Shown: positions 46,432 to 58,393, counted from the first letter of the stretch. The stretch is DNA of 64,000 nt from Acanthochlamys bracteata (GCA_019914995.1 CM034144.1:4433489-4497488), one strand, 5' to 3'. Numbers and translations: made by a program. The notes: generated by a model from the letters alone, not told the origin.

Positions 46432-47570
46432 ATATTAATGAGTTGCTAGACGCGGAGATCGAGCTGCGAAGCTGCGATTGAACTTGCGCAGACGAATCAG
46501 TGTGATGTTAGAGGACTGGAGCCGGTGTAGCAGCGGCGATCAAGCTTGGATGAAGCGGGGATCGAGGAGTGGCCGAAGCAAAAACTGAAAGAGGAACTAG
46601 TATGATGTCGGAGGACTGAAGCCGCATAGCAGCGGCGAAATAGTTCATAGCAGCTAGGATCGAGCAGCGGCCTAAAAAGAAGGGGAAAAGAGACAAAAAG
46701 TGACTTCTAACGTTTGTTCTTCAGCATCAAGTCAAGCCACTATAAAATACTAAAATATAAACGCGTTAAGTACTTAAGTTTGACTACAATAGTGCAAAAT
46801 CATGTTTATTTTTTTATAAATATTAGAGTTAACCCGTTCGTCTGGATCGACGGTTCAATCCGAACATCGTCCGAATCGATCCGGATCAGTCCGAGTTGAC
46901 TGTATAAACGACATTTTTACTAGTCCAAATCGGTTTGCGCTTAGAGTTGACGGTTTGTAGATCGACTCGAATGGACCGGTCCGATTTTTATAACTATAGA
47001 CAAGAGGTTGTTTGGAAATTTAATAATGAAGAGGTACTTTTGAGATGATTCCTATAATCTTTTTATACTTTTTCTTAAAATATAAAGAGGTATTTGGGAT
47101 GAATGCTTGTTTGGACTTATGAGCCCAAATTAGTTCCAACTAGTATTATTATGCGTCTAGATGTAACAGACATTTGGCATTACATTTTGAAAAAATATAT
47201 TTAAACATTTTTCAGAAATTATATAAAATTCAAAAAATATATATATAATTTTACGTTATAAAATTTTTTTATTATATATTTTACTTTTTAAAATAAAAAA
47301 ATAAATCTTATTTTATAAATAAAAAATTAATTTATTTTTTAAATATGACAAAAATATTTTTATTTTCAAAATAAAAAGTTTCCATAAACATTTTCAGGCA
47401 CTGCTCTGATGCTTACAAGCCGTTTATCGTGGCTTACCTAAAAGTAACGTCACCGTTATTTATTGAAACAAGTCGCTAAATTATAAGTCGTGCGTGATGT
47501 AAAATGATTTCGGTAATTTTTAAATAATGTGCATGTTTCTAAGTTTTGTACGAAATTGTCATTTCTTATT
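46432..47570. other. Intergenic with a GC-richer repeated patch
   Basis: At 46500-46660 two blocks of about 55 bp resemble each other (GTRTGATGTYRGAGGACTG, then AGCAGCGGCGA), offset by about 100 bp. The remainder is AT-rich, with no gene. Confidence 0.5.
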
Positions 47571-47572
47571 GA

Positions 47573-47763
47573 TGAAAAATTCTTTCAATCTTATTCTTAT
47601 AATTCAATATAAGTACATATATATAGATTCCTTATAAATTTAAATAAGAAGAGTTTTAAATAAAGAAAGATATCTAAATATAATTTTTAAAAAGATATCT
47701 AGAATAAAATAAAATTCTAAGGAAAGATATCTACAAAAAATATATTGTTGACTCACGCCAACA
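47573..47763 (-). repeat. 3' LTR of the larger copia element
   Basis: It matches 52547-52733 over its whole length (for example AATATAAGTACATATATATA, GACTCACG, CAACA) with small indels and about 15 percent differences by eye, so the insertion is old. Confidence 0.85.
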
Positions 47764-47905
47764 CTCTCCCTTAAGTTGGTGCAAAGATATCATCAATGCC
47801 CAACTTGTTCAGTGAGTCATGAAAGATTTTGATTGAGACTCCATTTATCAGTATATCCCCTAACTGTGCCTCTGAAGCCACAAAAGATAACTCAACTAAT
47901 TTTGC

Positions 47906-49452
47906 TTACAACTTTTCCTTAATAAAATGCCGATCGACCTCAACATGCTTGGTCCGATCATGCTGTAGTGGATTATGAGCAATATTTATTGCTACTTTGT
48001 TATCACAGAACAGTTTCATGGTACTTTTAGGAGGAAAACCAAGCTTCGTCAATAACATTCGAAACCATAAGAGTTCACAAACTCTATGTGCCATCACTCT
48101 GTATTCAGCTTCAGTAGACGATCGAGCAATCACTTTCTGTTTCTTACTCCTCCATGTGACTAGACTACTACCAACAAATACAAAATGGCCGGATGTAGAG
48201 CGTATATCTGTCTTATCTCCTGCCCAATCTGTATCAGTATATCCGTCAATATTCAAATGATTATATTTTCTGAATAGTAATCCCCTGCCTTGTGCTAACT
48301 TCAAATATCTCAAAATTCTGTTCACTGCTTCCATATAATCGACACTTGGAGAATTAATAAACTAGCTAACAACACTCACTGCATATGATATATTTGGGCG
48401 AGTATGTGATAAATAAATCAGTCTACCAACTAATCTTTGATATTTTTCCTTAGTTGCTGGCATTTGATCAGAATACTCTGCTAAGTTGTGATTCTCAATT
48501 ATCGATGTATCGGCTGGTTTGTAGTCCGACATTCTTGTTTCAAACAATAAGTTAAAGACATATTTTCTTTGTAATAGAAAAATACATTACTTAGACCTCG
48601 CCACTTCAATCCCCATAAAATATTTCAACTCTTCAAGTTCTTTCATCTCAAATTCAGAGGCTAGATGTTTCCTTAGCCTCTAAATTTCTTCATGATCGTT
48701 ACCTGTAACAATCATATCATTAATATAGATTATTAAAGCAGTTACCTTATCATTCTAGTTCTTCAAAAATAATGTATGATCAGCATTACTCTGTCGGTAA
48801 CCATATCTGCTCAAGGCTTGACTAAATCTACTAAATCATGCTCTCGGAGATTGCTTCAGCCCATATAAAGTCTTTTTAGCTTGCAGAAATATTCAGTTCT
48901 TTCCGATACACCATATTTAGGCGGAAGCTCCATATACACTTCTTATAACTCACCATGAAGAAATGCATTCTTTACATCAAACTACTATAAGGGTCAATCA
49001 AGATTTGCTACAAGAGACAGCAATACTGTAATAGTATTAATTTTTGCAAATGGGGCAAAAGTCTCGTGATAATCCACTCCATAAGTCTGTGAGTATTCCT
49101 TGGCTACTAACCTTACCTTATACCTCTTGATCGTTCCATCTGCTTTGTGTTTAACTGTACACACCTATTTACAGCCAACTGCTTTCTTTCCTTCTGGTAG
49201 TGGCAGTATCTTCTATGTCAAATTCTTCTGAAGAGCATCCATCTTTTCATTCATAGTCTTAGTCCATTTAAGATCGGATAAGGCTTCCGTAGTGCTAGAA
49301 GGAAGAGTCACAGCTGATACCTGATTAATTAAAGCCACATATGAAGAAGACAGGCTGTGAGAAGACACATGATTGGCAATAGGATATTTAGAAATTTTTC
49401 CTTCCGGTAAATATCTATCAGGAGGTTTTTCACGATTTTCTAAGTGTGCCAA
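47906..49452 (-). pseudogene. Copia reverse transcriptase and RNase H (broken)
   Basis: Leftward from 49300 there are scattered RT pieces, including WTKTMNEKMDALQKN, a weak copy of the YGLKQSPRAWF region near 48830 and VTALIIYINDMIV near 48700 (YVDDM-like, altered). Next come 48547-48362 (YKPADTSI, YQRLVGRLIYLSHTRPNISY) and RNase H at 48334-47906 (GYTDTDWAGDKTDIRSTSGH, SSTEAEYRVMAH, LFCDNKVAINIAHNP, HDRTKHVEVDRHFIKEKL). The RNase H piece is the best preserved. Confidence 0.8.
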
Positions 49453-49670
49453 CTAATAACTCCTATTGACAATATTAGATATATCCATAATAATATTCTG
49501 AGTGTGAGTACTTACCTCAAGAATATCCTCATGAGTTTGAGTGGGTACTACAGAATGTGAGAGGGGGTTTCTTCTACTACTTTAGCTTTTTCTATTTGTT
49601 CCGTTTCTTATGGTTCAATTTCGGTAGTGTTAATCTTCTCCAGACCTGAGTCATGATTCAGACATTTCCT

Positions 49671-50393
49671 CTAACCATCCTCAATATATGTGCTGAGTTG
49701 AATAGTAAGCCAATTCAGATCTTCCGTAGCGTCTATCTCCCCCTGAAGATCTGAATGTGATGCCGATCTAACAAAGTACATTTCCGACTCTACAAATGTC
49801 ACATCCATAGTCACAAAGGTTTGGTGTGTCGGAGGATGATAACAGCGATAATGTTTCTGGTGAGGATCACAACCGAGAAACACGCACATCAAAGCACATG
49901 AATCTAATTTGTCCTTTTGGGTTTTCTACAAGTGTAATAATGCAACAGAACCAGAAATTCGAGATGGAAGGGAGAGGATATATGGTATAGTAACAAATGC
50001 AGAATAAAACCTCAAGTGGTGTTCGAAAGTTCGAAACTCTAAATGACATGCAATTAATCACATAAACCGCAGATTGAACTACATTTATCCAATAATACTT
50101 AGGAACATGAGCTCCAAATAATAAAGCACGGGCGGTTTCTAATATGTGTCGATTTTTTCTCTCAGTTACCCTATTCTGTTGAGGTGTTGTAGACAAGAAG
50201 TCTCATGAATAATAACATTCTGATGAAGGTAAGAGGTCAAAGATGTATTAACATACTCCCTCCCATTATTAGAGCGAAAAACTCGAATAACAAAAAAAAA
50301 ATTGAGTCTACACCATCTTATGAAACCAACTTCACTTTTATTCTTCAAAACATATAACCATGTCATGCCCGTGTAATCATCTACAAATGTCAC
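49671..50393 (-). pseudogene. Copia integrase (broken)
   Basis: MTFVDDYTGMTWLYVLKNKS (first catalytic Asp), FRSNNGREYVNTSLTSYL (second Asp now Asn), TPQQNRVTERKNRHILETAR, then VFLGCDPHQKHYRCYHP further on. At least two frame changes separate these pieces. Confidence 0.8.
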
Positions 50394-50511
50394 AAACTAT
50401 CTAATGCCAGTAAAAGTCATAACTGGAGAGGGTCCCCAAACATCCGAATGGACTAACTCAAAAGGGGTTGTTTTTTTATTGATAACAGGAAAATACGACA
50501 CTTGATTACTC

Positions 50512-50994
50512 TTAGCAAGATACATGCTTCACACTGAAATTCAGACTTTTAAGACCGAAAAATAACGATGGTAGTAAATATTTTAAATAACCAAAAGAAA
50601 CATGACCTAGACGGCGATACCAAAGCCAGACTTTATTCTTCTTGTTAGTTTCAGATCCACGAGCACTATAAACTCTGCCTGAACGAACATCATCCAGATA
50701 ATATAAACCCCCTCTCTTAGTACCACACCCAATTATCTCTTGCGTCTGGATATCCTGAAGCAAGCAAAAATAAGGATATATCAGAACAATGTAGTTCAAC
50801 TGTTCAGTAACTTGTCCAATAGATAAAATATTATGTGAGAGAGATTGAACAAGTAGGCAATTCTGTAAGGATAGAGATGATGATAATGTCATTCGATAAC
50901 TCTCTCCATTATCATACGTCACATTATTTCTAACTAGAGCACTTACGGTGTGAGAATTTTTCGGATCGAATGTCATATGATCCGTAGCTCCAGA
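50512..50994 (-). pseudogene. Copia protease and GAG-pre-integrase region
   Basis: The protease motif LDSGATDHMTFDP is intact and directly follows a stop. Further on SLSHNILSIGQVTEQLNY and VWLWYRRLGHVSFGYLKYLL match the pre-integrase domain (WHxRLGHxxxxxLxxL). The catalytic Asp is present, but the polyprotein cannot be made in one piece. Confidence 0.8.
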
Positions 50995-51597
50995 ATCTAA
51001 AATTCATCCTTTATGCTGTTGTGAATTTAAAACAGTAAAGGCGAAGTTTTGGTTACTTGAAATTCGAAAATCTGAATTAACCTACAACACCGAAGATAGA
51101 ACTGGTGAAGAAGTAGTCGATGATGTAGAGGATGAAAGATCAGCTAAAATGAGGCCTGCAACTCTAGACGCTACATTAGAAATCTTTTTGTCTTATTTCT
51201 TCTTCTTCTTTAGTTCCTCCCACTAATCAGGATAACCAACTAACTAAAAAAATGAATTCCGAGTATGCCCAGTTTTACCACAATGAGTACACTGTCCTTC
51301 TTGTGCTTATTGCTTCACTTGGGATCTAAGGTTTTTGGAAGCCACAGCAGCAATAACTCCAATATCGTTAGAACCCTTCATAACTACTCGTCATTGCTCC
51401 TCACGACGAATGTAGTTATAAGATGTTTTTAATTCAAGGAAAGCATCTGTTCGTAATAGATCACTACGGGCTTTACCAAGTGTATTATCAAGCCCAGCCG
51501 AAAAAATATAGATATGTTCCCTCTCAATCTACTGTTGTCAAGCTAATATATCATTAGCACAACACATCCTAATTGGATTGCGAAAATTCAATTCTTT

Positions 51598-52050
51598 TCA
51601 TATGCTCTGTAATTCTGCATAGTAGGCTGTAACGGCCCTTCCACTTTGCTTCAATTTGAATGCCCTACATGTTAATTCATAAATCTGAAATATGTCAGAA
51701 TTATCATAATAAGTTTTGGACACAGCAGTCCAAACATCTCTAGCAGTGGGAAGCCGAATAAAAAACTCCATCACAGCTGGTTCTATGGAGTTGATCAACC
51801 ATCCTTTGACGATAGCATTATCAGTTCTCCATCGGACATAAGTGGGATCAGTCTCTTGAGGTCGTGCTATTTCTCCAGTTAAATATCCCACCTTGTTCTT
51901 TCCAATAATATACATTTTAATAATTTGAAACCAAAGAGAATAATTTGAGCCATTTAACTTAACACTAATAGTAGAGGATGAATCACATTGTATGTTGAAA
52001 ATAGGAGTAGTCATTGAAGCAACTGAAGACAGAGCACTTGAACTTTTCAT
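51598..52050 (-). pseudogene. Copia gag
   Basis: 150 codons with VKLNGSNYSLWFQIIKMYI, GYLTGEIARP, WLINSIEPAVMEFF and TARDVWTAVSKTY, typical of plant copia gag (LNGxNYxxWSxxMxxxL, WLLNSMxPxI). A stop ends it after YYAELQSI. Further downstream the zinc knuckle reads CTHCGKTGHT with the final Cys lost. Confidence 0.85.
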
Positions 52051-52059
52051 AAAATTTCC

Positions 52060-52530
52060 TCCCTTTTTTTTCTTCTCTATCAGGCCGGGTTAGCGGGCCG
52101 GGTCGGGCCGAGCCGGTGGCTACGATGGTCGATGAAGCAGACGGCGGCGATCGACCGGCGAGAGCGAGCAGTTTATCGGACAGGCGGCGAGTTTCGAAAG
52201 TTAGAATTGAGCGAACTGACGGTGGCGTCGAACGTGCTGGCGACGGCAATCGAGCGGGTTGGCAGCGGTGTCAATCGGCTGTACGAAGCAGCAGCGGCGG
52301 AAGTTTCAGGCGCAATAGAAGCGTCGGGCGACGGAGGTAGGGGCAAAATTCTTTTTTTTTTTGTTTTGTTTTGTTTAGTTGTAGATCTAGTCCGGTTAAA
52401 TCGCCGAATTTATTTTGGTCGAATTTTCTAAACGTTGTAATCGTACCTTCACGATCTCAACAGATAGTCTGGTCAGAATTTGACCATCGCAGTCGTTTTT
52501 CCACGACGGCGGCAAGCAGATAGAGGATTT
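52060..52530 (-). other. GC-rich leader of the larger copia element
   Basis: It is rich in GGCGG, CGGGCC and GGTCGGGCC. Frames seen on either strand here (for example 52116-52431, plus) are by-products of the composition. The leader resembles in style, not in sequence, the leader of the smaller copia at 11.8-12.2 kb. Confidence 0.6.
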
Positions 52531-52543
52531 TGCTCTGATACCA
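52531..52543 (-). other. Primer-binding site of the larger copia element
   Basis: On the minus strand, TTGGTATCAGAGC lies just inside the LTR. It is a perfect match to the usual plant initiator-Met tRNA site. Confidence 0.85.
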
Positions 52544-52546
52544 AGA

Positions 52547-52733
52547 TGAAAATCTTCTTCAATCTTATTTTTATCATTCAATATAAGTACATATATATAG
52601 ACTCCTTATAAATCTGAATAAGGAGAGTTTTAAATAAAAAAATATATCCAAATATAATTTTAAAAAAATATTTAAAATAAAATATAATTTAAAAAAAATA
52701 TCTAGAATAATATATTATTGACTCACGTCAACA
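52547..52733 (-). repeat. 5' LTR of the larger copia element
   Basis: The second LTR copy has TG...CA ends. The primer-binding site follows within a few bases on the element strand. Confidence 0.85.
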
Positions 52734-52978
52734 GTTATTTGAAAATTTTTGCTCGTATTGTAACCTAAGCCCATCTTTCTTCCTTCAAAATAAAAAGTTT
52801 TAAAAAAATAAAAAAGAAAAGGAAGCTTCCTCCCCGTTTCCTAACATATAAACAAATAAATTCATAAAACTTTTTCCATCACATGTGGTAATGTCCTGAT
52901 AAATTTGGTTGGTGAAAGTCAAATAATTTCAACGAAGTACCTTGGTTTTCAAGAAACACGTTTCCATATGATTCTGTG

Positions 52979-52990
52979 TTATATATATAG
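52979..52990 (+). promoter_or_regulatory. Candidate TATA box for the 58-aa gene
   Basis: TATATATATAG lies in a non-repetitive stretch, leaving room for a leader of about 145 nt. It is only a positional guess. Confidence 0.25.
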
Positions 52991-53161
52991 AACATCATTT
53001 AGTTATGGTTCGTTAAGTAAGATTCCTTCCCTCAAAACACTAGCACTGGTCAGCTTTAGTAGCTCCACAGGTACTACATCAGTTCACCTGCAAAGCTTTT
53101 AGCTTAATAATTTTCTCGAAGTCAAACAATTTTCTGAAGCACTATATAGATAGATTCAAGG

Positions 53162-53338
53162 ATGGATAGGAAAAAAGCTCGCCACGCATCGGTCAAGTCG
53201 GTGTTCTCTTCGTGGTTCAGTTGCTTCAGAAAGAACAAGCCGCCGCCATCTTCTTCTCCTTTACCTTCGCCAGAAGCGGCAGCTATGGTAGCAGCAGCTA
53301 AGCACTTTTCAAGTGCACACAAAGTCAATTTGGGATAA
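53162..53338 (+). CDS. Small basic protein, 58 aa, function unknown
   Basis: An intronless frame: MDRKKARHASVKSVFSSWFS, then CFRKNKPPP, a Ser/Pro-rich stretch, an Ala-rich segment (PEAAAMVAAAKHF) and the C-terminus SSAHKVNLG. The basic start, the hydrophobic FSSWFSCF patch and the tidy ending look designed rather than random. Two Cys-free thirds surround the single Cys. There is no signal peptide. A TATATATATAG at 52979-52990 lies about 175 bp upstream and could serve as a promoter. I do not recognise a named family, although short plant proteins with a basic head and a conserved tail of this kind exist. It sits between transposon-rich blocks. The overlapping minus-strand frame (53122-53328) is its shadow. 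Confidence 0.5.
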   Translation: MDRKKARHASVKSVFSSWFSCFRKNKPPPSSSPLPSPEAAAMVAAAKHFSSAHKVNLG

Positions 53339-55235
53339 TTAAAGCTGCCGTATATATACTAGCTACATACGTCGTGTATATGTATATATAAATATGCACA
53401 ATAATGAGTACATGTTTAGGGGTGTGTATATATATACAATTTCTAATTTGCTGAGTTCCTTTGTAAATTATGTCTTTGAGAAATTGAATTTATACAGCGA
53501 CCAGTGACTTTTGCCTGAAAAGTTCAGGGGCCATTCCTGTTGAAAATGCCACTTTCCTCCAAAGAAAAAAGGAACAAACTAAGGTGGTACAATAGTTTTT
53601 CATGGGAGCAGATTGTTGGAAGGCTCTAGCAACCATAAAATTTTCTTCCTAGGACTACTCAATCAAAGGGGTACGCAATCAAATCCAAATTACACTAGGG
53701 TTGTGTTTATTTTGAACTAAATTTGAGTTTTGAAATGAAATTTAAAAAAATATATATTTTTGATAAAAAAATTTATAAAATTTTTTTATTTAGTTTATAT
53801 TAAAAAATAAATTTTTAAAAAATATTATAATATAGAAAATACGACATATAAATCAAGCAGACATGACAGGCGATGATATTTTACAATTTACGTGTAACTC
53901 GTGCTGTATACTCCATCAATAGCTGAGAATTGAATGAAGGTTTGAATTCTTTCCCCTTCATACGCAAATGCTGTAATACCTTGTCAAGCAAATATCTCAT
54001 GTAATGACTTGGTCAAAGAATCTTATGCTGTCTAATAAAAAAAGTCTTTTGTTTTTGTTTTTGTTCTCCAGTTCTTTTCTTAATCTTGTCTTTTAGTTTC
54101 GTAGGAGAATTGCAACCAAATGCGCCCAGCACATGTTTGAATCTTAACGACATCAATGCATAGAAGACGTAAGTAACAAAAACACCTGCTTAAACAGTAA
54201 CATAAATAAATAGCCTAAAACGACTATATGTTTCAGGTCATTCAATTCTCCATGGTCCATAATATCCTGAATACCTGATTAAATAGCACTACTTCCCGTA
54301 GAGCAACATAAACAAAACCATGGAAAGATCAGATGCGCTTATTTTGGGCAAATACTTTGGCCTAGCCCATCATAATTGTTTTGTTTTTAGGTAGGCGCTA
54401 AGTAGATATGGAGTTAAAATCGAACCTAAACACTTCCTCTTCCAACTCATACTGACATATTAAAAAGAGCACAACCTTAATACCGTGTGCAATTTAAATT
54501 GCAGGGGGGAGTCATCAACATTAAATCATTAACGTACCCACCCTAGAAAGAGACAATTAATTGGTTGTCTTACTCCATTTCAGTTTATTATTATTATTAT
54601 TTTATTACTTTTGTGGGCAGAAATTGACAGCAGCGCTCAACAACACATCTGCTCCAAATAGAAAACAAACGCGATACCGCGTAACTATTTTCCACAATGT
54701 ATACTTGGCATGAAGGCATGAACACCGGATACATATTTTGTTATTAGGAGTGCAAGTGCTTAAAATGCCAACGCATTATGAAGTCAAATTGAATCACTTA
54801 ATAAAAAGCAAAAGAAAAATCAAATATATGTTGTCATTTAAAAAAGAAACCATCTCAACTTTTAAATATCTTCCTAAATCACAACATCATGAAATACTTT
54901 TAATCAAACAACTTTATTCAATTACGTACAATAAGTCGAAATACATTTAGTCAAACACTGTAATTCAAATACCTTAATTTATTGTTTTATATAATTCAAA
55001 TCAGAACTTAACTCAAATATTCTAGCTAAGGTTCGTTGTGTGAGATTTCTTTCATCAAACACTTAGCACAATAATATTAAGCTTTAGATGCTTGACAAGT
55101 GTAATTTCATAAGCTCTTGATACAACTTGGAGTGTGAACAAGGCAACAAAAGACAAAAAAGACGAGAATAAACTTGAGAGATGGAATAAGGCAAAAGCGG
55201 GACAAAAATAAATAAGAGCAATTTGTATTTAATGC
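53339..55235. other. Intergenic, no gene seen
   Basis: AT-rich with short runs of A and TA. The 70-codon frame at 54738-54950 has the Lys/Ile bias of random AT-rich DNA. Confidence 0.55.
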
Positions 55236-55444
55236 TAATTATTAGATGATGTCAAATTATTAATATTGTAAGAATAGATTAGTTATTTTTTGTAATGTTA
55301 TATAAAATTATAAACTTTATCCCTGTATGCAATTCTATTGTGTCATCATTTTGTTGTGTTGGTATGTTTGTCGTAAGGGGCGACCGATTAGGCGGCACCG
55401 CCGTCGTTGCCCCTCCGTTTATATTTTTTCTATATTATCTATTA

Positions 55445-55517
55445 TGGTATAAGAGCAGTCGTTCCTGACTTGCCGCTTTTTCTATCTCCTAACAATATTT
55501 ATTAATGGTATCAGAGC
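55445..55517 (+). other. Duplicated primer-binding site
   Basis: TGGTATAAGAGC at 55445-55456 and TGGTATCAGAGC at 55506-55517, 61 bp apart. Each is followed by AGTCRTT and CTTGCCGCTT or TTTGCCGCTT. The downstream copy is the perfect consensus. Confidence 0.75.
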
Positions 55518-56569
55518 AGTCATTTTTTATTTGCCGCTTCTGTTATCTCCGAATGTGCGGAGCTTGGTTTAGTCTCGCGTTCTTGCACTTCTTGTTTTAT
55601 CGCCGCCGGAGACACCATCTGTGCTATTGTGTTGTCACTATTGTTCATTGCATCCGCCGACCAAATGCTTCAACTAGCGTTGTCGTGTGCCCCTATTTTC
55701 TTCTGCTTTGCCGCCACAACTTGTTCTGTGTCTTCTTCCATCGAGATTGGGAGGGGAGATGAGAACTGCGGTGCTCGAGTTGAATTGGATAGCTTAGGTT
55801 TGATTTCGGTTTGTACCAGTCGATGTGATTGGTTGATTTGGTTGTGCCACAACAGTTCAACAATAGCAATTTGTGGGATTATATGTAAGCAAATAACTCA
55901 AATATTATTTGTGCAAGTTATCATATTAGAATGATGAAATGAGGAAGAAAGAATTTAAAGAGAGTGTCGGAAGATCCCAAAAGCTATCTCGGAGAAGGAG
56001 AATGCATCATGCAGGTTGTACATCTCCTCGAATCCAGTGTGATTGAGATCATGGATGCTAAGGGTGCTAAACCACTTGTATTATTTCCAACATAGTTTTT
56101 AGGAAAGCTTTTGGATTAATAGATGAAGTTTTGTTGTAGATGGCTATGGTTAATCATTGTTGTTTGTTGCTTGTTTTGGTTATTAGTGTTGATGATACCT
56201 TTTTTTTTTCTTTTTGTTTTTTTTCTTTTGGTGTTCTTGTTAGATTGTTGGTGGATTTATTGGTTGTTGCCAGTGGTGGTGGCTATGGAGGCGGTGGCTC
56301 TTAGTGGATTTGGAAAAGAAAATGTTGAATTTGTTGTTGCTGCTTATTGTTAGTGTGCCTATTGTGATGCTAAGGTTGAAGATGATGGTGGGGACTTCGA
56401 GCATGCACCTTCGGCGTTTTGGACTAAAGATATCATTATCACATATACCTTCTCCTTACCTATGTTAGTTGTTGTGGTTTGCTAGCTCTACAATTCTCAA
56501 TTTGCTGCTGCTGTTTATGGTTCCTCTTCTTTTTTATTGTTTCAGATATATACTTGAGTTCTCTTCTTC

Positions 56570-56830
56570 TTCGATGCCCCGAAAGAGGATTCGAATTTGG
56601 CCCCAATTGGGGATTTGTATTTGGTCTAGAAAGAGAATTTGGGTCTCTTCAACTGCTATACTCTAAACGGGAATTTATGTTTGTCCCAAACCAAAATTTG
56701 GATTATGTTCTTTTCCTATGCCCGTTAGGAAATTTGTATTTGATCCCGAAAGGGAGTTTGGGTTTTCTTCTTCTTCTATTCTCCGCAAGAGGATTTGTAT
56801 TTGGCTCCGAAAGGGAATTATTGTTGATCT
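56570..56830 (+). repeat. Degenerate repeats of about 85 bp in the non-autonomous LTR element
   Basis: Variants of GARAGGGAATTTGGGT, then CTTCT, then GRGGATTTGTATTTGG recur three to four times. The translated frame shows the same periodicity (GFVFG, ERE). Confidence 0.55.
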
Positions 56831-57165
56831 TTAACACAGTTCTTTTTATTTTTTCTTCTAAGATTTATCTTGAAGCAGTTGGTTCTAAAAATGTAATACA
56901 AGTAGCAAGTTTTGTATTTTTATTTGTAAACTCTCGATGCTGGGCATCATGAGTTTAAGGGGAATCTTAGATAATGTAAAATTATTAGTATTGTAAAAAT
57001 AAATTAGTATTTTACTCGTAATGTTATAAAAAGTTCTAAATCCTATCTCTATGTATGTAATTTCATTATGCTCTCACTTTGTTGTGGTGCTCTGTCTACT
57101 ATAAGCGGCGGTCGATGTGACGGTCCTCCGTTTGTATCTTTTTTGTATTTCCACACACTAATATT

Positions 57166-57749
57166 ACTCGCAATACACTTATTTATACTCCAGCTATTGG
57201 TTAGTGTTTGTACTCGTGTGGACTATTTTTCTACACTAATAACTTCTACCTTTAAGCTACTATAACTCTTTTATAATAAAACAACTCAGTCCAAGACTCC
57301 TTAGTCCTAACTCCACAAAGAGTTGGTTTCCTACATGCTAACAGCATAGCATGCTCCAAGGCTCGACAATCTGAGCAGCACATACACTTTCACTAGTTTC
57401 CTCCTTCCGTGTTGAGACCAACCATGCTTTTCCTCCTCTCGCAACCTGGGTACCGACCGTGTACATGCGAATTCAATCCCATAGGATCGCAAATCTTCGC
57501 CAGCGATATCGGCCAACCGCAAAGCTAGCTTTGGAGGGTTAACGGCTATCTTTGACTTAGGAGAAAATTTTTGCGGATCTTTGCATTAGAAGACGAGTCT
57601 AATCAGTATGCAACTGGTCTTACTCTTTTGCACATACTAAAGAGCCATATAATTTAAACCAAAGCTTATGGAAACAGCATATAGCTACATAGATTGGTTG
57701 TGTGGCTACAATTTAAGAATACAGTTAGCTCTTCGTCCTATGGTATTGC
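57166..57749. other. Junction between two LTR elements, no gene seen
   Basis: Probably the decayed 3' end of the minus-strand gypsy that starts at about 57750. The 3' LTR is not recognisable. Confidence 0.35.
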
Positions 57750-57761
57750 CAGCTTGTTGTT

Positions 57762-58393
57762 TCATATGATTTTAGGTTCGGTAAGCTGATATCTCAATGA
57801 CCACAAAACTTCATCTGTATCAAGGAGGATCATGTTGATCTCACTATTACGTTGGGGTCCTGAACAAATGAGACTAAAGAGATAGTGCCCCATCATCAAA
57901 GCCTTCGAAGGTGTCGCCTTGGTATCGCAGTGAACATACGACTGTATGATTATTCCGCCTAATGAAGCCAACGACACCACTTCTTAGGTAGTTCTCACAC
58001 AAAACAACGTAGGTAAGCTTCCAAGCACAGACTTATGATATCGATTTAGTCGTTTGTTCAAGGATAGTAAGTTGTACTTATGTAGAGTGAGGTATCTTAA
58101 GGTGGACTAATTGCTGCAATTATGAGCTAAGGAAGACAGTTGCGATCAAACACAACAATTTTTAGAATACCATAAAGACTAACTACTCGCATGCAAAGTA
58201 GCTGCCACATTCACCTTCGTATAAGGATGCAAACTAGAATAAAGTGAGCATAATTGGGTAGGCGATCAACTACCACTAGAATTACATCCTTACCGTCAGA
58301 GGCTGAGAATCCTACAACAAAATCCATTGAATATTGGACCATATAGAAGTGGGTATTGGAAACAGTTGAAGGAGTCTCGCCGGCCGCATTCAA
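57762..58393 (-). pseudogene. Gypsy integrase remnant
   Basis: At 58340-58211 the minus strand reads YSMDFVVGFSASDGKDVILV, then VVDRLPNYAHFI, matching SMDFIxGLPxSxGxDxIxVVVDRLTKYAHF with the first catalytic Asp kept. At 57980-57762 it reads SLASLGGIIIQSYVHCDTKA, then TPSKALMMG, matching the later WxxxLxxAExxYNxxxHxxxGxTPFxxxYG region. The middle part is shifted. Confidence 0.7.

Larger units (their letters stand above)
47571..52734 (-). mobile_element. Ty1/copia element, nearly full length but decayed
   Basis: About 5.16 kb between two LTRs of about 190 bp. On the minus strand the order is 5' LTR, primer-binding site TTGGTATCAGAGC, GC-rich leader, gag, protease, integrase, RT, RNase H, polypurine tract (AACTTAAGGGAGAG), 3' LTR. 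Every domain has stops or shifts. Flanking TTATT at 47566-47570 and 52735-52739 may be the target duplication if the LTRs are counted as starting GATGAAAA. With strict TG...CA ends the flanks do not match. It is unrelated in sequence to the copia at 8.9-12.3 kb beyond the shared domain order. Confidence 0.88.
55236..57165 (+). mobile_element. Non-autonomous LTR retrotransposon without gag-pol
   Basis: Two related blocks of about 200 bp (near 55236-55440 and 56964-57165) share TTAGATRATGT, AAATTATTARTATTGTAA, GTAATGTTATA, TATGYAATTYYATT and CCTCCGTTT. Inside the first is TGGTAT..GAGC. Before the second is GAGTTTAAGGGGAA, a polypurine tract. The internal 1.5 kb encodes no recognisable retroelement protein, which puts it with TRIM/LARD-like elements that use enzymes made elsewhere. 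Internal frames are T-rich and hydrophobic without motifs. Confidence 0.7.

Noticed and set aside
52116..52431. Two plus-strand frames of 74 and 99 codons
   Set aside because: They are antisense to the GC-rich leader of the larger copia element.
47568..52738. 5-bp target duplication using strict TG...CA ends of the larger copia
   Set aside because: ATTGA and GTTAT do not match. The shifted TTATT pair fits better but needs non-canonical ends, so I kept it as tentative.
53143..53149. TATATAG considered as the TATA box of the 58-aa gene
   Set aside because: It lies only 13 bp before the ATG, so transcription would start inside the coding sequence.
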